Origin: Psychromonas sp030397575
GTDB taxonomy: Bacteria > Pseudomonadota > Gammaproteobacteria > Enterobacterales > Psychromonadaceae
Direction: 5' to 3' (one strand)
DNA: 64,000 bases
NCBI RefSeq assembly: GCF_046250175.1
Contig: NZ_CP176468.1
This document shows, piece by piece, positions 1-7,480 of the stretch. The notes under the pieces were generated by a model, which worked only from the letters and a program-made list of their open reading frames with translations, had not been told where the DNA came from and made no database searches. A program made the position numbers and the translations under genes. The stretch's first letter is position 1. Each line of letters begins with the position of its first letter.

Positions 1-2
1 CT

Positions 3-170
3 ATATCCACTGGCTCCGCCCATCGACTAGAAAAGCAGGGAGCTCTACTTAATGATGCTGCTAGCCAGTAAAGCAATGACTATCGCTATACCGTGCAAAA
101 GAAGACTGAACATACTGAACGACGCTTCGAACTGCTAAAAGATAGAAGAAACCAGATACCTTTAAAGTAA
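3..170 (+). pseudogene. possible degenerate 3' end of an unknown gene
   Basis: One frame stays open from the window edge to a TAA at 168-170, apart from a single TAA at 69-71. On both sides of that stop the translation is hydrophilic and charged, with normal-looking protein composition (for example VQKKTEHTERRFELLKDRRN). This could be the tail of a gene with one nonsense mutation, or a gene that truly ends at 71 followed by chance open frame. I do not recognise the family. The rest of 171-430 shows nothing I can assign. Confidence 0.25.
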
Positions 171-430
171 GAAAAGTCTGGCTTGAGGTATTTGAGCTAG
201 ATGAGAAAAATACAGAAAGAAGATTAAGAATGCCTGTCTCATACTTTTCCTTTTGTGTGTTTTAGCTTTTATTCTTGTCGTGTTGAGGCAAACACTCTTT
301 TTAGTTCAAAGACTAGAGGCTCATGTTTTTAACTAGGCGTTTAAATGAATGGCATGATTAATATAAAATTATGATATTTTATTGCCTTACCAGATTGTTA
401 ACTGAAATTAATAAGCCTCAAGGATTAAAA

Positions 431-739
431 GTGAAAGTAACGTGCCCACATTGCCAAGAAAAAATTAGCCTGAAAGATATTAAAAGCATCAATAAAAATA
501 GCATCTACGTAGAAAAGCAATGTCCATCTTGTGATGGTTGGTTTAGCCTAAATAAGCGGTTAACGAAAATAAAAACACTCGGGATGACATTATTACTAAT
601 AACCAGCCTATTAAACATCTTTGGTATTAAAAGTGAGTTCAGCATTGTATTTTCAAGTATCGGTTTAGTAGGTGTTTTGGTTGCCTTACTCATTACTTTT
701 ATAGGTAAAAATGAAAAAGTGGATAAGCCAAGGCATTAA
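431..739 (+). CDS. small zinc-ribbon membrane protein, unknown function
   Basis: The predicted product has 102 residues. An N-terminal zinc ribbon (CPHC about residues 5-8, CPSC about 31-34) is followed by two hydrophobic segments and a short basic tail, so it is probably a small inner-membrane protein with a cytoplasmic metal-binding head. I chose the GTG at 431 because AAGGA lies about 6 nt upstream. The in-frame ATG at 371 has no ribosome binding site and would add 20 residues ahead of the ribbon. No function can be named. The 3' half of the gene is repeated just downstream in a tandem duplication, which marks this as an unstable accessory locus. Confidence 0.55.
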   Translation: MKVTCPHCQEKISLKDIKSINKNSIYVEKQCPSCDGWFSLNKRLTKIKTLGMTLLLITSLLNIFGIKSEFSIVFSSIGLVGVLVALLITFIGKNEKVDKPRH

Positions 740-883
740 GTAAAAAGAAACTAATCCCGAGTTGCTCGCTACCTTCGTTTACTAAAGGTGGCGATTAATT
801 CAGAAAAGCTTATTGGGAAAACGGACGTAGTCATATTGAGATAAGTTTTGTTGTAACTAACTGATCTTGTTTATTTAAATATG

Positions 884-895
884 TGGGTGTCCAGC
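884..895 (+). repeat. left 12-bp inverted repeat TGGGTGTCCAGC
   Basis: This 12-mer recurs in inverted orientation at 3507-3518. The pair brackets the RloB/ATPase gene pair together with the second duplication unit. It may be a REP-like or element-end sequence, but no transposase is present and a chance match cannot be ruled out. Confidence 0.35.
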
Positions 896-905
896 CTTTT
901 TTATC

Positions 906-1028
906 AGTCTATTAAACATTTTTGGTATTAAAAGTGAGTACAGCATTGTATTTTCAAGTATCGGTTTAGTAGGTGTTTTGATCGCCTTACTCATTACTTT
1001 TATAGGGAAAAATGAGAAAAGTCGATAA
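906..1028 (+). pseudogene. truncated second copy of the zinc-ribbon membrane protein
   Basis: In the second duplication unit the reading frame matches the membrane half of the upstream protein almost residue for residue (LLNIFGIKSEYSIVFSSIG and onward). The zinc-ribbon half and any start codon are missing. A 1-bp insertion near 1015-1022 changes the end of the frame and gives an early TAA at 1026-1028. It is best read as a dead 3' fragment created by the tandem duplication. Confidence 0.7.
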
Positions 1029-1439
1029 GCCGAGGCAATAAGTGAAAAGAAACTAGATCCGAATTCATAGCTACCTTCGTTTGCTAAAAGTAGCGATTAA
1101 TTCAGAAAATCTCACTGGGTAAGGGACGTTGCTATATTGAAACAAGTCTTATTATAACTAACTGATCTTGTTTATTTAAATATGTAGGGACCAACCTTTT
1201 TATTATTTTTTATGTGTGAAAAGAGTTTAGTCAGGTGATTTGTCGATAAAAGTCACATGGTATAAAAATAAGTTTATTTAGAAAAATCCTGTAACCATTA
1301 AGAGGAATAGCCTTTTTTTAATCAACGGCTTTAAAATAACAATTCAAACTTTATTTCAAAGAGTGATTATATGTGCTCCAAACTTTAATTTAATTATTAA
1401 CTATGATGTCATAGATAACACTATTGTTTTTTGCATTAA

Positions 1440-2102
1440 TTATTTTATATTTTGCAAATAGTCAATTAACTCATGAATATTGGTTGATGGATTATCAGTA
1501 AAACTACTGTCTGAGTGTTTTAGCGCTCGCTTAGCATTCTGTTTCGCAAACTCAAGTTGCCCTATAAGCTGACTAAAAACTTTATCATTTCCTTTTTCAT
1601 AATTTGGGTAGAAGGCTTTTAGATCTTTTAGCACTTCATTTCCGATGCTAGAATTACCCGATTTATAATATGGCTTAGTTGTATAGTCGAAATGAAGTAA
1701 TAGCCAGTACTCAAAGCAAGGGACAGATATAGCTGCATAAAATATTCCTTTAGGCTTTTTACTTGCTATTTTATCGACAGTCTCATCATAAGTTTCGTGA
1801 TTATCTTTATCAAAAACGCAGTATATTCGATCAAAACCATCGCCTTTTTTAGATTCGTTTTTGGCTAAATCTTCTGCCCTCTTTAATATACTCCTAGGAC
1901 TAGAGCCACATGAGCCATCTATTGCTACATTAGCAGTATTAATTTTGTAATAACAAACCAAGTCAGTGGAGTAATTTGGCTCAGTTTTTTCTCCTTCACA
2001 GACAATAAGTATTTTATCATATGACGCTCTTTGAGATTTTTTTCTTTGGAGATCTTTAGTTTTTTTAGCTTTACGTTTGTGATGAAGATTATCTGAGCCC
2101 AT
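1440..2102 (-). CDS. rloB: RloB-family protein (RloAB/AbiL-type module, putative nuclease)
   Basis: This 220-residue protein has the RloB-family signatures: a basic N-terminus, ILIVCEGEKTEPNY (about residues 31-44), YCVFDKDNH with D98 and D100, and SVPCFEYWLLLHF (about 126-138). The glutamate of CEGEKTEP and the DxD pair resemble the acidic triad of TOPRIM-type nucleases, so a metal-dependent nuclease role is inferred, not shown. I chose the ATG at 2102, whose coding starts one base after the TAA of the upstream ATPase gene. A start at 2150 would overlap that gene by 47 nt and add 16 residues. The tight junction implies translational coupling. RloA/RloB and AbiLi/AbiLii pairs are known in restriction islands and phage-abortive systems, so a defence role is likely. 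Confidence 0.8.
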   Translation of the reverse strand: MGSDNLHHKRKAKKTKDLQRKKSQRASYDKILIVCEGEKTEPNYSTDLVCYYKINTANVAIDGSCGSSPRSILKRAEDLAKNESKKGDGFDRIYCVFDKDNHETYDETVDKIASKKPKGIFYAAISVPCFEYWLLLHFDYTTKPYYKSGNSSIGNEVLKDLKAFYPNYEKGNDKVFSQLIGQLEFAKQNAKRALKHSDSSFTDNPSTNIHELIDYLQNIK

Positions 2103-2103
2103 A

Positions 2104-3381
2104 TTATACACCAATCTCTTTACAAGGTTGGATAAATGGAATAGCTCCAAAGCGGCCTGATAAATATGATAGCTCTAAATTTTCTCTATCTTTCCTTGTA
2201 CTAAAATCAGTTAAAGGATAAATGGATGTTTCTTGATTTCTGCTTTTTTCACAAAACCAAATTTGATCTCGCCTAAACACTTCTTGATTAAGAATCGATG
2301 TTTCATGTGTTGTGAAAATTAGTTGAGCATTTTTAGGATTAGTTCTATCGTCATGAAATAAATTCACTAAGTACCTCACCATTTTAGGGTGCAAGTTATC
2401 GTGTAATTCATCGACAACAAGGATGTATCCATTTTTAAGAATATCAATCCAAGGGCCTGCAAATGAAAAGAACTTTTGAGTTCCATCAGATTCTTCAGAA
2501 AAGTCCATCGGAATTAACTTACCTGATTGTGTTTTATGTACTGCTTTAATATCAAAGACTTCTTTTCCTTGCATTTCTTTAATCAGAGTTTCTTTAAAAG
2601 CTTCTGGTAGTTCGTCAGGTAATGAATTTGGATCAAATTTTTCAGATTCCACTTCAATGTCATGAATATTAAAATCAGCAGATTGTAAAAAATCCAAAAC
2701 TTGGCATTTAGTCTCATTTTTTTCACATAAAGACGCTGTAAAGCTCGGCCCCCATCCCCCAACGTTTGTCGGTCTAAGCTTATCCTTAAACCATCCAAAA
2801 ATCGGTTTCAGTTGATTATTGTTCAATTGTACTGCCGTTGATAAGAATAATGCATTTTCTCTTGTCGCATTTTGTAATACAGTTTTTGGCCCTGAAAAAT
2901 GGTCACTATATTTGAAAGAATAAATATTATTATGCTTATTAAATACACGAGAAAACCACCTTTGTGCTCTCCCTTTGGGGTAAGCAATTAGCCATTCTTC
3001 TAAAAATCTATTTTGAGTTGCAGAAAAACCGTATTGGTATTTTATACCTTCATTTATAAATACCATTTCAAACTCTGTTGGCTCACTTGATGATGTGTCA
3101 TCAAACAAAAATGGAGCTACTGGGATCGCATCGCCTTGTTGATTATTTGTTGCTGAATTTCTGACGATTTCTTCCATATCCATCATTGCACGGAGTAAAT
3201 TTGATTTCCCAGCTGCATTTGCTCCGTAAATGACAGAAGAGCGAAGTAATTTAGTTGGAGTCGTTGAGTCATGAACGAAAGTATTAGTACTTTCTAGTTC
3301 ATTGCCCGTACTTTTTACCATGCTAAATACTTGCTCTTCTTTAATAGAGCGATAGTTTTTAACAGTAAATTCAATTAACAT
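2104..3381 (-). CDS. AAA15/21-type ATPase partner of RloB (RloA/AbiLi-like)
   Basis: This 425-residue ABC/SMC-like ATPase has Walker A GANAAGKS at 53-60 after an N-terminal FTVKNYRSIK, an ABC-like signature near ESDGTQK (about 297-303), Walker B YILVVDELHDNLHP (about 319-332, with D324 and E325) and a switch histidine in IFTTHETS (H359). This is the layout of the OLD/AAA15 group, in which the ATPase controls a toxic nuclease partner. The ATG has AAAGG about 7 nt upstream. It is the first gene of a two-gene minus-strand operon with rloB. PARIS AriA is a close structural relative, but the partner here is RloB rather than a DUF4435 protein, so RloAB/AbiL-like is the better label. Confidence 0.8.
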   Translation of the reverse strand: MLIEFTVKNYRSIKEEQVFSMVKSTGNELESTNTFVHDSTTPTKLLRSSVIYGANAAGKSNLLRAMMDMEEIVRNSATNNQQGDAIPVAPFLFDDTSSSEPTEFEMVFINEGIKYQYGFSATQNRFLEEWLIAYPKGRAQRWFSRVFNKHNNIYSFKYSDHFSGPKTVLQNATRENALFLSTAVQLNNNQLKPIFGWFKDKLRPTNVGGWGPSFTASLCEKNETKCQVLDFLQSADFNIHDIEVESEKFDPNSLPDELPEAFKETLIKEMQGKEVFDIKAVHKTQSGKLIPMDFSEESDGTQKFFSFAGPWIDILKNGYILVVDELHDNLHPKMVRYLVNLFHDDRTNPKNAQLIFTTHETSILNQEVFRRDQIWFCEKSRNQETSIYPLTDFSTRKDRENLELSYLSGRFGAIPFIQPCKEIGV

Positions 3382-3417
3382 TAAAATGCCTTTAAATAAA
3401 TGACGTATCTACATTAG

Positions 3418-3450
3418 ATAGTAACACTGATTTAAAAAAAATCACTATTA
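3418..3450 (-). promoter_or_regulatory. putative promoter and operator of the ATPase-rloB operon
   Basis: Read on the minus strand, TGTTACTAT (3426 to 3418) is an extended -10 (TGn plus TACTAT) ending 37 bp before the ATG of the ATPase gene. It overlaps an imperfect inverted repeat with 12-bp arms, 10 of 12 paired, at 3422-3433 and 3439-3450. Such a palindrome over a promoter is a plausible repressor site, but no regulator gene is visible here. Confidence 0.35.
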
Positions 3451-3506
3451 GATGGTGTTTTTTGACAATTTTTACCAAAAAATGCCATTTAAATCCAAAT
3501 AGAAGA

Positions 3507-3518
3507 GCTGGACACCCA
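3507..3518 (-). repeat. right 12-bp inverted repeat GCTGGACACCCA
   Basis: This is the exact reverse complement of 884-895. It lies in the gap between the ATPase gene and the next plus-strand gene, about 90 bp beyond the putative operon promoter. Confidence 0.35.
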
Positions 3519-3641
3519 AATCTTTTATAAACAAATGAAATGTATTATTTGGTTATATCTCATCGCATTTTGATATTGCTAAACAGGGCTATTACAGATG
3601 ACTCAATGCTAGAATAAACAGTTCATTGGCATGGAGACAAT

Positions 3642-3941
3642 ATGACCGAAACCATTAAAAATAAAACCATTCTTTATAGTAAGATATTTTCGATAAACCT
3701 AGTCACTTATCCTATTAATCACAGTGTCAGGATGCACGTTGATAATGTTCAAAAAGGACGCTATTACAAACTTAATTTCATATTGGTACAACCCAAAGTG
3801 GGTGGTGTGTTTAAGTGTACAAAATGCATCCTCAATTTATTTAATCGCGTGTATTTATTCAGACCAGATAAGTATGAACACAGCGTCACTAAAATTGAAT
3901 CAGGAAAACGTGTTTTATTAAGTTTTGCATTAAACATTTAA
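3642..3941 (+). CDS. small 2OG-Fe(II) oxygenase-like protein (99 aa)
   Basis: The sequence carries the metal and cosubstrate pattern of 2-oxoglutarate/Fe(II) dioxygenases: H32-x-D34 in RMHVDN, a distal H80 in EHSVTKI, and R90 ten residues later in the ordered end KRVLLSFAL. The stretch between them (YKLNFILVQPKVGGVFKC, FNRVYLFRPD) matches the expected beta-strand pattern, with a GG before a strand as in prolyl-4-hydroxylase-like proteins. At 99 residues it is only the catalytic core, shorter than most members. The start ATG has GGAGA about 5 nt upstream. The substrate is unknown. The assignment rests on motif spacing only. Confidence 0.5.
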   Translation: MTETIKNKTILYSKIFSINLVTYPINHSVRMHVDNVQKGRYYKLNFILVQPKVGGVFKCTKCILNLFNRVYLFRPDKYEHSVTKIESGKRVLLSFALNI

Positions 3942-4101
3942 TTTTATTAAGCACTTTATCGAACATGGCATAAACGAAAAAATGGCCATGTTAAATGCGG
4001 CAACAACTCCCCGCCGTTAAGCTTCCCAAATCATACTTTGCTTTTAGCAAATCCAAACAGAATGTTTGGTTAGGCTAGTTTTGGCCATGGATGGCCAGCA
4101 A

Positions 4102-4262
4102 GAGCCGGTGCGTTACAACGTTGTTATTCATTCAGATTAAAAAACGATCGGGGTGAGTTTCTGTTGGTTCCGTTTCTTTGTTCGTATAAAAAATGAACTC
4201 GCCGACAGGGCGGAAAACAAAGTTTGAAATATCAATTTAGCTTCGACGAGCGCAGACGAGAA
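4102..4262. repeat. detached partial copy of the repeat array unit
   Basis: This stretch aligns with 6099-6262: GAGC(C)GGTGCGTT at the start, then AAAAACG, then TTTCTTTGTTCGTATAAA, GAACTCGCCGACAGGGCG and GACGAGCGCAGACGAG at the end. It lies downstream of the DUF2982 gene, while the continuation of the same unit lies on the far side of that gene, at 5139-5208. The gap 3942-4333 contains this copy and no gene that I can see. Confidence 0.75.
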
Positions 4263-4333
4263 GCAGAATCTAGCAGCCTGGTTGCTTATATTTGCGATTA
4301 TTCCTTTTCAGGTCATTGATTACGACTAAAAAA

Positions 4334-5053
4334 CTAAGAAGGCCCATTTACAATGATGTAGTGATGGCACTCTTTTAATAAGGTTAAAAAATGGTTTATA
4401 TCTCGATCTAAACTGCTCTCTGGCAAATAAAGATGATAACCATATGCTTTGGCGAGTTGTTCCGTACGATGTAACCATCCTGCGATTGGGCCTTTATATA
4501 TCACTTCATTTAACGTGAATGGTTCAAAATTAATCAAATCTTCTTCAGCACTAATTTCTTTATTAATGATAGCCAAAACGATTAATTCTTGTTGCTCGTG
4601 AATTAACTTGTTGGCGAGCCTTGGGGATATGTTTTTGGCGAGATATTCTAAATTATTTAGCTTGATGCCAAGGTAAGGCAACTGTGTGTGCTGTCCTCTG
4701 ACGTCTGCTTTAACTTCTCCAAAGCGTATAATATCTTGCCATGGCAATGTCCATTTTCCATTAAGGTGACAATATTCAATCATTTTAGGTGTGATAAAAA
4801 AGCTGGTTTCGGGCTCCAAATATTTAAGGAGCCCAATAAATGCAATCATTAAGCTGATACATATGAGCAAAATCAATTGAATTTTAATGGTTTGCCAAAG
4901 AAATAAACTGATAATCCAAAAAATAAAAATCAAAGTGCATCCAAGGCATATGAGCGTTAGTGCATTACGTTTTGAATTGGGGTGAACTTTAATCACTCTA
5001 TTGACGGTATCTTCCAAATTTAACCTTCCTTGAAAATTTGGTTTCTTGAACAA
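4334..5053 (-). CDS. DUF2982 family membrane protein
   Basis: This 239-residue protein has two adjacent transmembrane segments (about 31-51 and 55-75). A soluble part follows, with LPWQDIIRFGEV, LPYLGIKL and ISPRLANKLIHEQQELI (about 143-159), which I recognise as the hallmark of the DUF2982 family of marine gammaproteobacteria. No biochemical role is known. It stands alone on the minus strand and is bracketed by two halves of the repeat unit found in the array 5.1-6.4 kb, as if it had entered that repeat or been carried between copies. It could be a core gene that repeats later invaded on both sides. Confidence 0.65.
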   Translation of the reverse strand: MFKKPNFQGRLNLEDTVNRVIKVHPNSKRNALTLICLGCTLIFIFWIISLFLWQTIKIQLILLICISLMIAFIGLLKYLEPETSFFITPKMIEYCHLNGKWTLPWQDIIRFGEVKADVRGQHTQLPYLGIKLNNLEYLAKNISPRLANKLIHEQQELIVLAIINKEISAEEDLINFEPFTLNEVIYKGPIAGWLHRTEQLAKAYGYHLYLPESSLDRDINHFLTLLKECHHYIIVNGPS

Positions 5054-5138
5054 ATAGTTTTTATTAGCAACGAATAATATGCTATTCGATAATAATTGAG
5101 CGGCGTTTTAAATTATATAATAAATTTAAAACAAAAAA

Positions 5139-6365
5139 AGCAGGCTAAAAAAAGGAATCGCAGAGCGCTTCCGTTCATAACAAGCCTATCGGCTAATTCA
5201 CCCAGCGCGAACGAGTATTAGTAAAAAAAACACAAAGTAAAAACATGCAGACTAAAGTCAGCGCCCTGAAAACCCATACTTTATAAGCTGAAGACTAATT
5301 CAACAAACTGATATAACGACTCTTGATTTACCTACAACAAAACCTTGCTCAAGTTGGCTACGATAATTTCCTAGCAAACTAAGGCATGGTAGCTCAGTTC
5401 GAAACAGGGAAGTCGAATATGAGCGGTGCGTTAAGAAGGTAGCACGCCGTTAGGGCGGAACAAAAGTTGGAAATATCAATCAGATTCGATGAGCGCGGAC
5501 GAGTAATTAGTAAAAACACAAAGTAAAAACATGCAGACTAAAGCCAGCGCCCCGAAAACCCATACGTCATGAACTACATACTAATTTTACAAACTGAACT
5601 CACAGCTCTTGATTTAGCTACAATAAAACCTTGCTCAATGCGACTACAACACTTTCCCGTTTAGTTTTTCTGAATCAATTACTGCCTTTAGCAAGCTAAG
5701 GCAGGGTAGCTCAGTTCGAGACAGGGAAATCTAGTATGAGTGGTGCGTTAAGAAGGTAGTGATTTGTTCAGGTTAAAAAACGATTGGGAGCCTTTTTCTT
5801 TGGTTACTTTCTTTTGGTGAGCAAAAGAAAGTAACACGCCGTTAGTGCAGAACAAGAGTTGGAAATATCAATTAGATTCGATGAGCGCAGACTAGTATTA
5901 GTAAAAAAACACAAAGTAAAAACATGCAGACTAAAGTCAGCGCCCCGAAAATCGATACGTCATGAGCTACATACTAATTTTACAAACTGAACTTACAGCT
6001 CTTGATTTAGCTACAACAAAACCTTGCTCAAGTTGGCTACGATAATTTCCTAGCAAACTAAGGCATGGTAGCTCAGTTCGAGACAGGGAAGTCGAATATG
6101 AGCGGTGCGTTAAGAAGGGTGTGATTGATTCAGGTTTTAAAAACGTATTGGGGCGACTTTCTTTTGGTTCTGTTTTCTTTGTTCGTATAAAGAAAATGAA
6201 CTCGCCGACAGGGCGAAACCACTGTGAATAAGTATAAAGCTGACCCGACGAGCGCAGACGAGCAATAACAAAACATAACACAAAGTAAAAACAAGCAGGC
6301 TAAAAAAAGGAATCGCAGAGCTCTTCCGTTCATAACTCTAGCCTATCGGCTAATTCACCCAGCGC
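5139..6365. repeat. array of about 390-bp tandem repeats, no coding capacity
   Basis: Three copies of a conserved block lie at about 5206-5439, 5491-5756 and 5883-6118. Shared landmarks are CACAAAGTAAAAACATGCAG at 5231, 5517 and 5910, GCTCTTGATTTAGCTACAA, AAGGCATGGTAGCTCAGTTCGA and GTGCGTTAAGAAGG. A fourth partial CACAAAGTAAAAAC lies at 6279. The linkers between blocks carry a hairpin segment, present after copies 2 and 3 but deleted after copy 1. The array is bounded by a direct repeat of about 70 bp (5139-5208 and 6294-6365; GCAGGCTAAAAAAAGGAATC). Open frames on the minus strand at 5967-6333 merely translate the repeat. There is no gene in 5054-6398. Confidence 0.85.
5803..5835. repeat. perfect 14-bp-arm hairpin inside the repeat array
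   Basis: GTTACTTTCTTTTG (5803-5816) and CAAAAGAAAGTAAC (5822-5835) are exact reverse complements around a 5-nt loop. Degenerate relatives occur at about 6170-6200 and 4166-4198, with TTTCTTTGTTCGTATAAA centres. There is no T-run after it, so it is more likely a structural part of the repeat than a terminator. Confidence 0.8.
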
Positions 6366-6398
6366 CCCGAAAATCGACACACAATAAACAACGAAAAA

Positions 6399-7163
6399 CT
6401 AAAGTGCTTTAGTACACTTCAACATATAGTTCACATCAACGTTTTTAGTGATTTTAAAATTACTTGATAACGGGCTGTATTCCACACCACATAAATCATC
6501 ACAATGTAACTGCGTATTATCAATCGCGCTTAATAACTGAGAAGGACGAATGAATTTCTCATATTCATGAGTCCCTTTTGGTACCCATTTTAAAACGTGC
6601 TCTGCGCCTAAAATCATCATTAGGTAGGCTTTCCAGGTTTTGTTGATGGTTGAAAAGTACACTGTGCCACCTGGTTTTACTAAATCACAACATGCTTGGA
6701 TCACTGACGCTGGATCTGGCACGTGCTCTAACATCTCCATACAAGTCACAACATCAAACTGTTGTGCATGAGCCGCGGCAAACTGCTCGGCTGTGGTTTT
6801 TTTATAAGTGACTTTTGTTTCTGTTTCTAAGGCATGTAAACGCGCGATTTGTAATGAAGCGTGTGCCATGTCGATGCCAATGACCTCTGCACCTTTAATC
6901 GCCATGCTCTCTGCTAGGATACCGCCACCACAACCTACATCGACTACTTTTTTGCCAAACAAACCTTGTACACCTTGTTCGATATATTCAAGACGTGTTG
7001 GGTTTAGCATGTGTAGTGGTTTGAAATCACCTTCTAAATCCCACCATTGTTCTGCCATTGCTGAAAACTTCTCGATCTCTTGTTGATCGACATTATCTTC
7101 TAGTATCAACGCTTCTGATGTGGCTTCTAAGGCTGAAATTGTTGCTGGTGTGTTGTGATCCAT
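6399..7163 (-). CDS. ubiG: ubiquinone biosynthesis O-methyltransferase
   Basis: UbiG performs both SAM-dependent O-methylations of ubiquinone synthesis, including the last step from demethylubiquinone. The 254-residue product shows the class I methyltransferase motifs: VVDVGCGGGILAE (about 74-86), VIGIDMAHASLQIA, FDVVTCMEMLEHVPDP and VKPGGTVYFSTIN. It also has the family N-terminal block EIEKFSAMAEQWWD and the late GTHEYEKFIRPSQL. The length is slightly above the usual 240 because of a longer N-terminus. The ATG has AGGGTG about 9 nt upstream. It is divergent from gyrA, a common neighbourhood in gammaproteobacteria. Confidence 0.95.
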   Translation of the reverse strand: MDHNTPATISALEATSEALILEDNVDQQEIEKFSAMAEQWWDLEGDFKPLHMLNPTRLEYIEQGVQGLFGKKVVDVGCGGGILAESMAIKGAEVIGIDMAHASLQIARLHALETETKVTYKKTTAEQFAAAHAQQFDVVTCMEMLEHVPDPASVIQACCDLVKPGGTVYFSTINKTWKAYLMMILGAEHVLKWVPKGTHEYEKFIRPSQLLSAIDNTQLHCDDLCGVEYSPLSSNFKITKNVDVNYMLKCTKAL

Positions 7164-7418
7164 GCTGGTGCACCCTGTATGTTTGTGGCAGTGAAAAATG
7201 GGCTAATGTCATTGTTGATTGAGTCATTTGACCTAGCAAATGATTATAACGTGATAATAATTAGGATGGGGAATTTTATTTTGCGCCGCTGAGCGCTTTA
7301 ATTTGAAAATTAAGTTGTTTAAAAAATGTACTTTAAAACGATAAATGCCTCAAATTCGCTCATAAAACGATTCTCAGGCGATTTTGCCTATTAAAAGCCT
7401 TTTGCTGAGGTGCATTTG

Positions 7419-7427
7419 TGCTACTAT
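7419..7427 (+). promoter_or_regulatory. putative extended -10 promoter of gyrA
   Basis: TGCTACTAT fits an extended -10 (TGn then TACTAT) about 54 bp upstream of the gyrA start, giving a leader of about 45 nt. No convincing -35 lies at normal spacing, which is tolerated with TGn. Nothing else is evident in the ubiG-gyrA gap 7164-7480. Confidence 0.4.
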
Positions 7428-7480
7428 CAATCCCTTACTAAATTCAGTCTATTTCCACTAAATTAAGGATTTAAGTTTCT

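Larger units (their letters stand above)
601..1202. repeat. imperfect tandem duplication, about 301-bp unit
   Basis: Unit 1 (about 601-901) and unit 2 (about 902-1202) align along their whole length with scattered substitutions and small indels. Examples are CTATTAAACAT at 609 and 910 and GATCTTGTTTATTTAAATATG at about 863 and 1163. Each unit holds the membrane-coding 3' half of the zinc-ribbon gene plus its downstream non-coding sequence. The divergence suggests the duplication is not recent. No gene is visible in 740-1439 other than the truncated copy inside unit 2. Positions 1203-1439 show nothing further. Confidence 0.85.

Noticed and set aside
2104..3381. PARIS (AriA/AriB) assignment for the ATPase pair
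   Set aside because: The ATPase is similar in type, but the partner carries RloB motifs instead of those of DUF4435 AriB.
5967..6333. Two overlapping minus-strand open frames of 104 and 67 residues
   Set aside because: They translate the repeat units, include the hairpin linker, lack ribosome binding sites and show no protein-like conservation between copies.
5139..6365. CRISPR-like or integron attC array
   Set aside because: The repeated blocks are over 200 bp with 286-392 bp spacing, with no short direct repeats or unique spacers, no cas genes and no integrase or attC core motifs.
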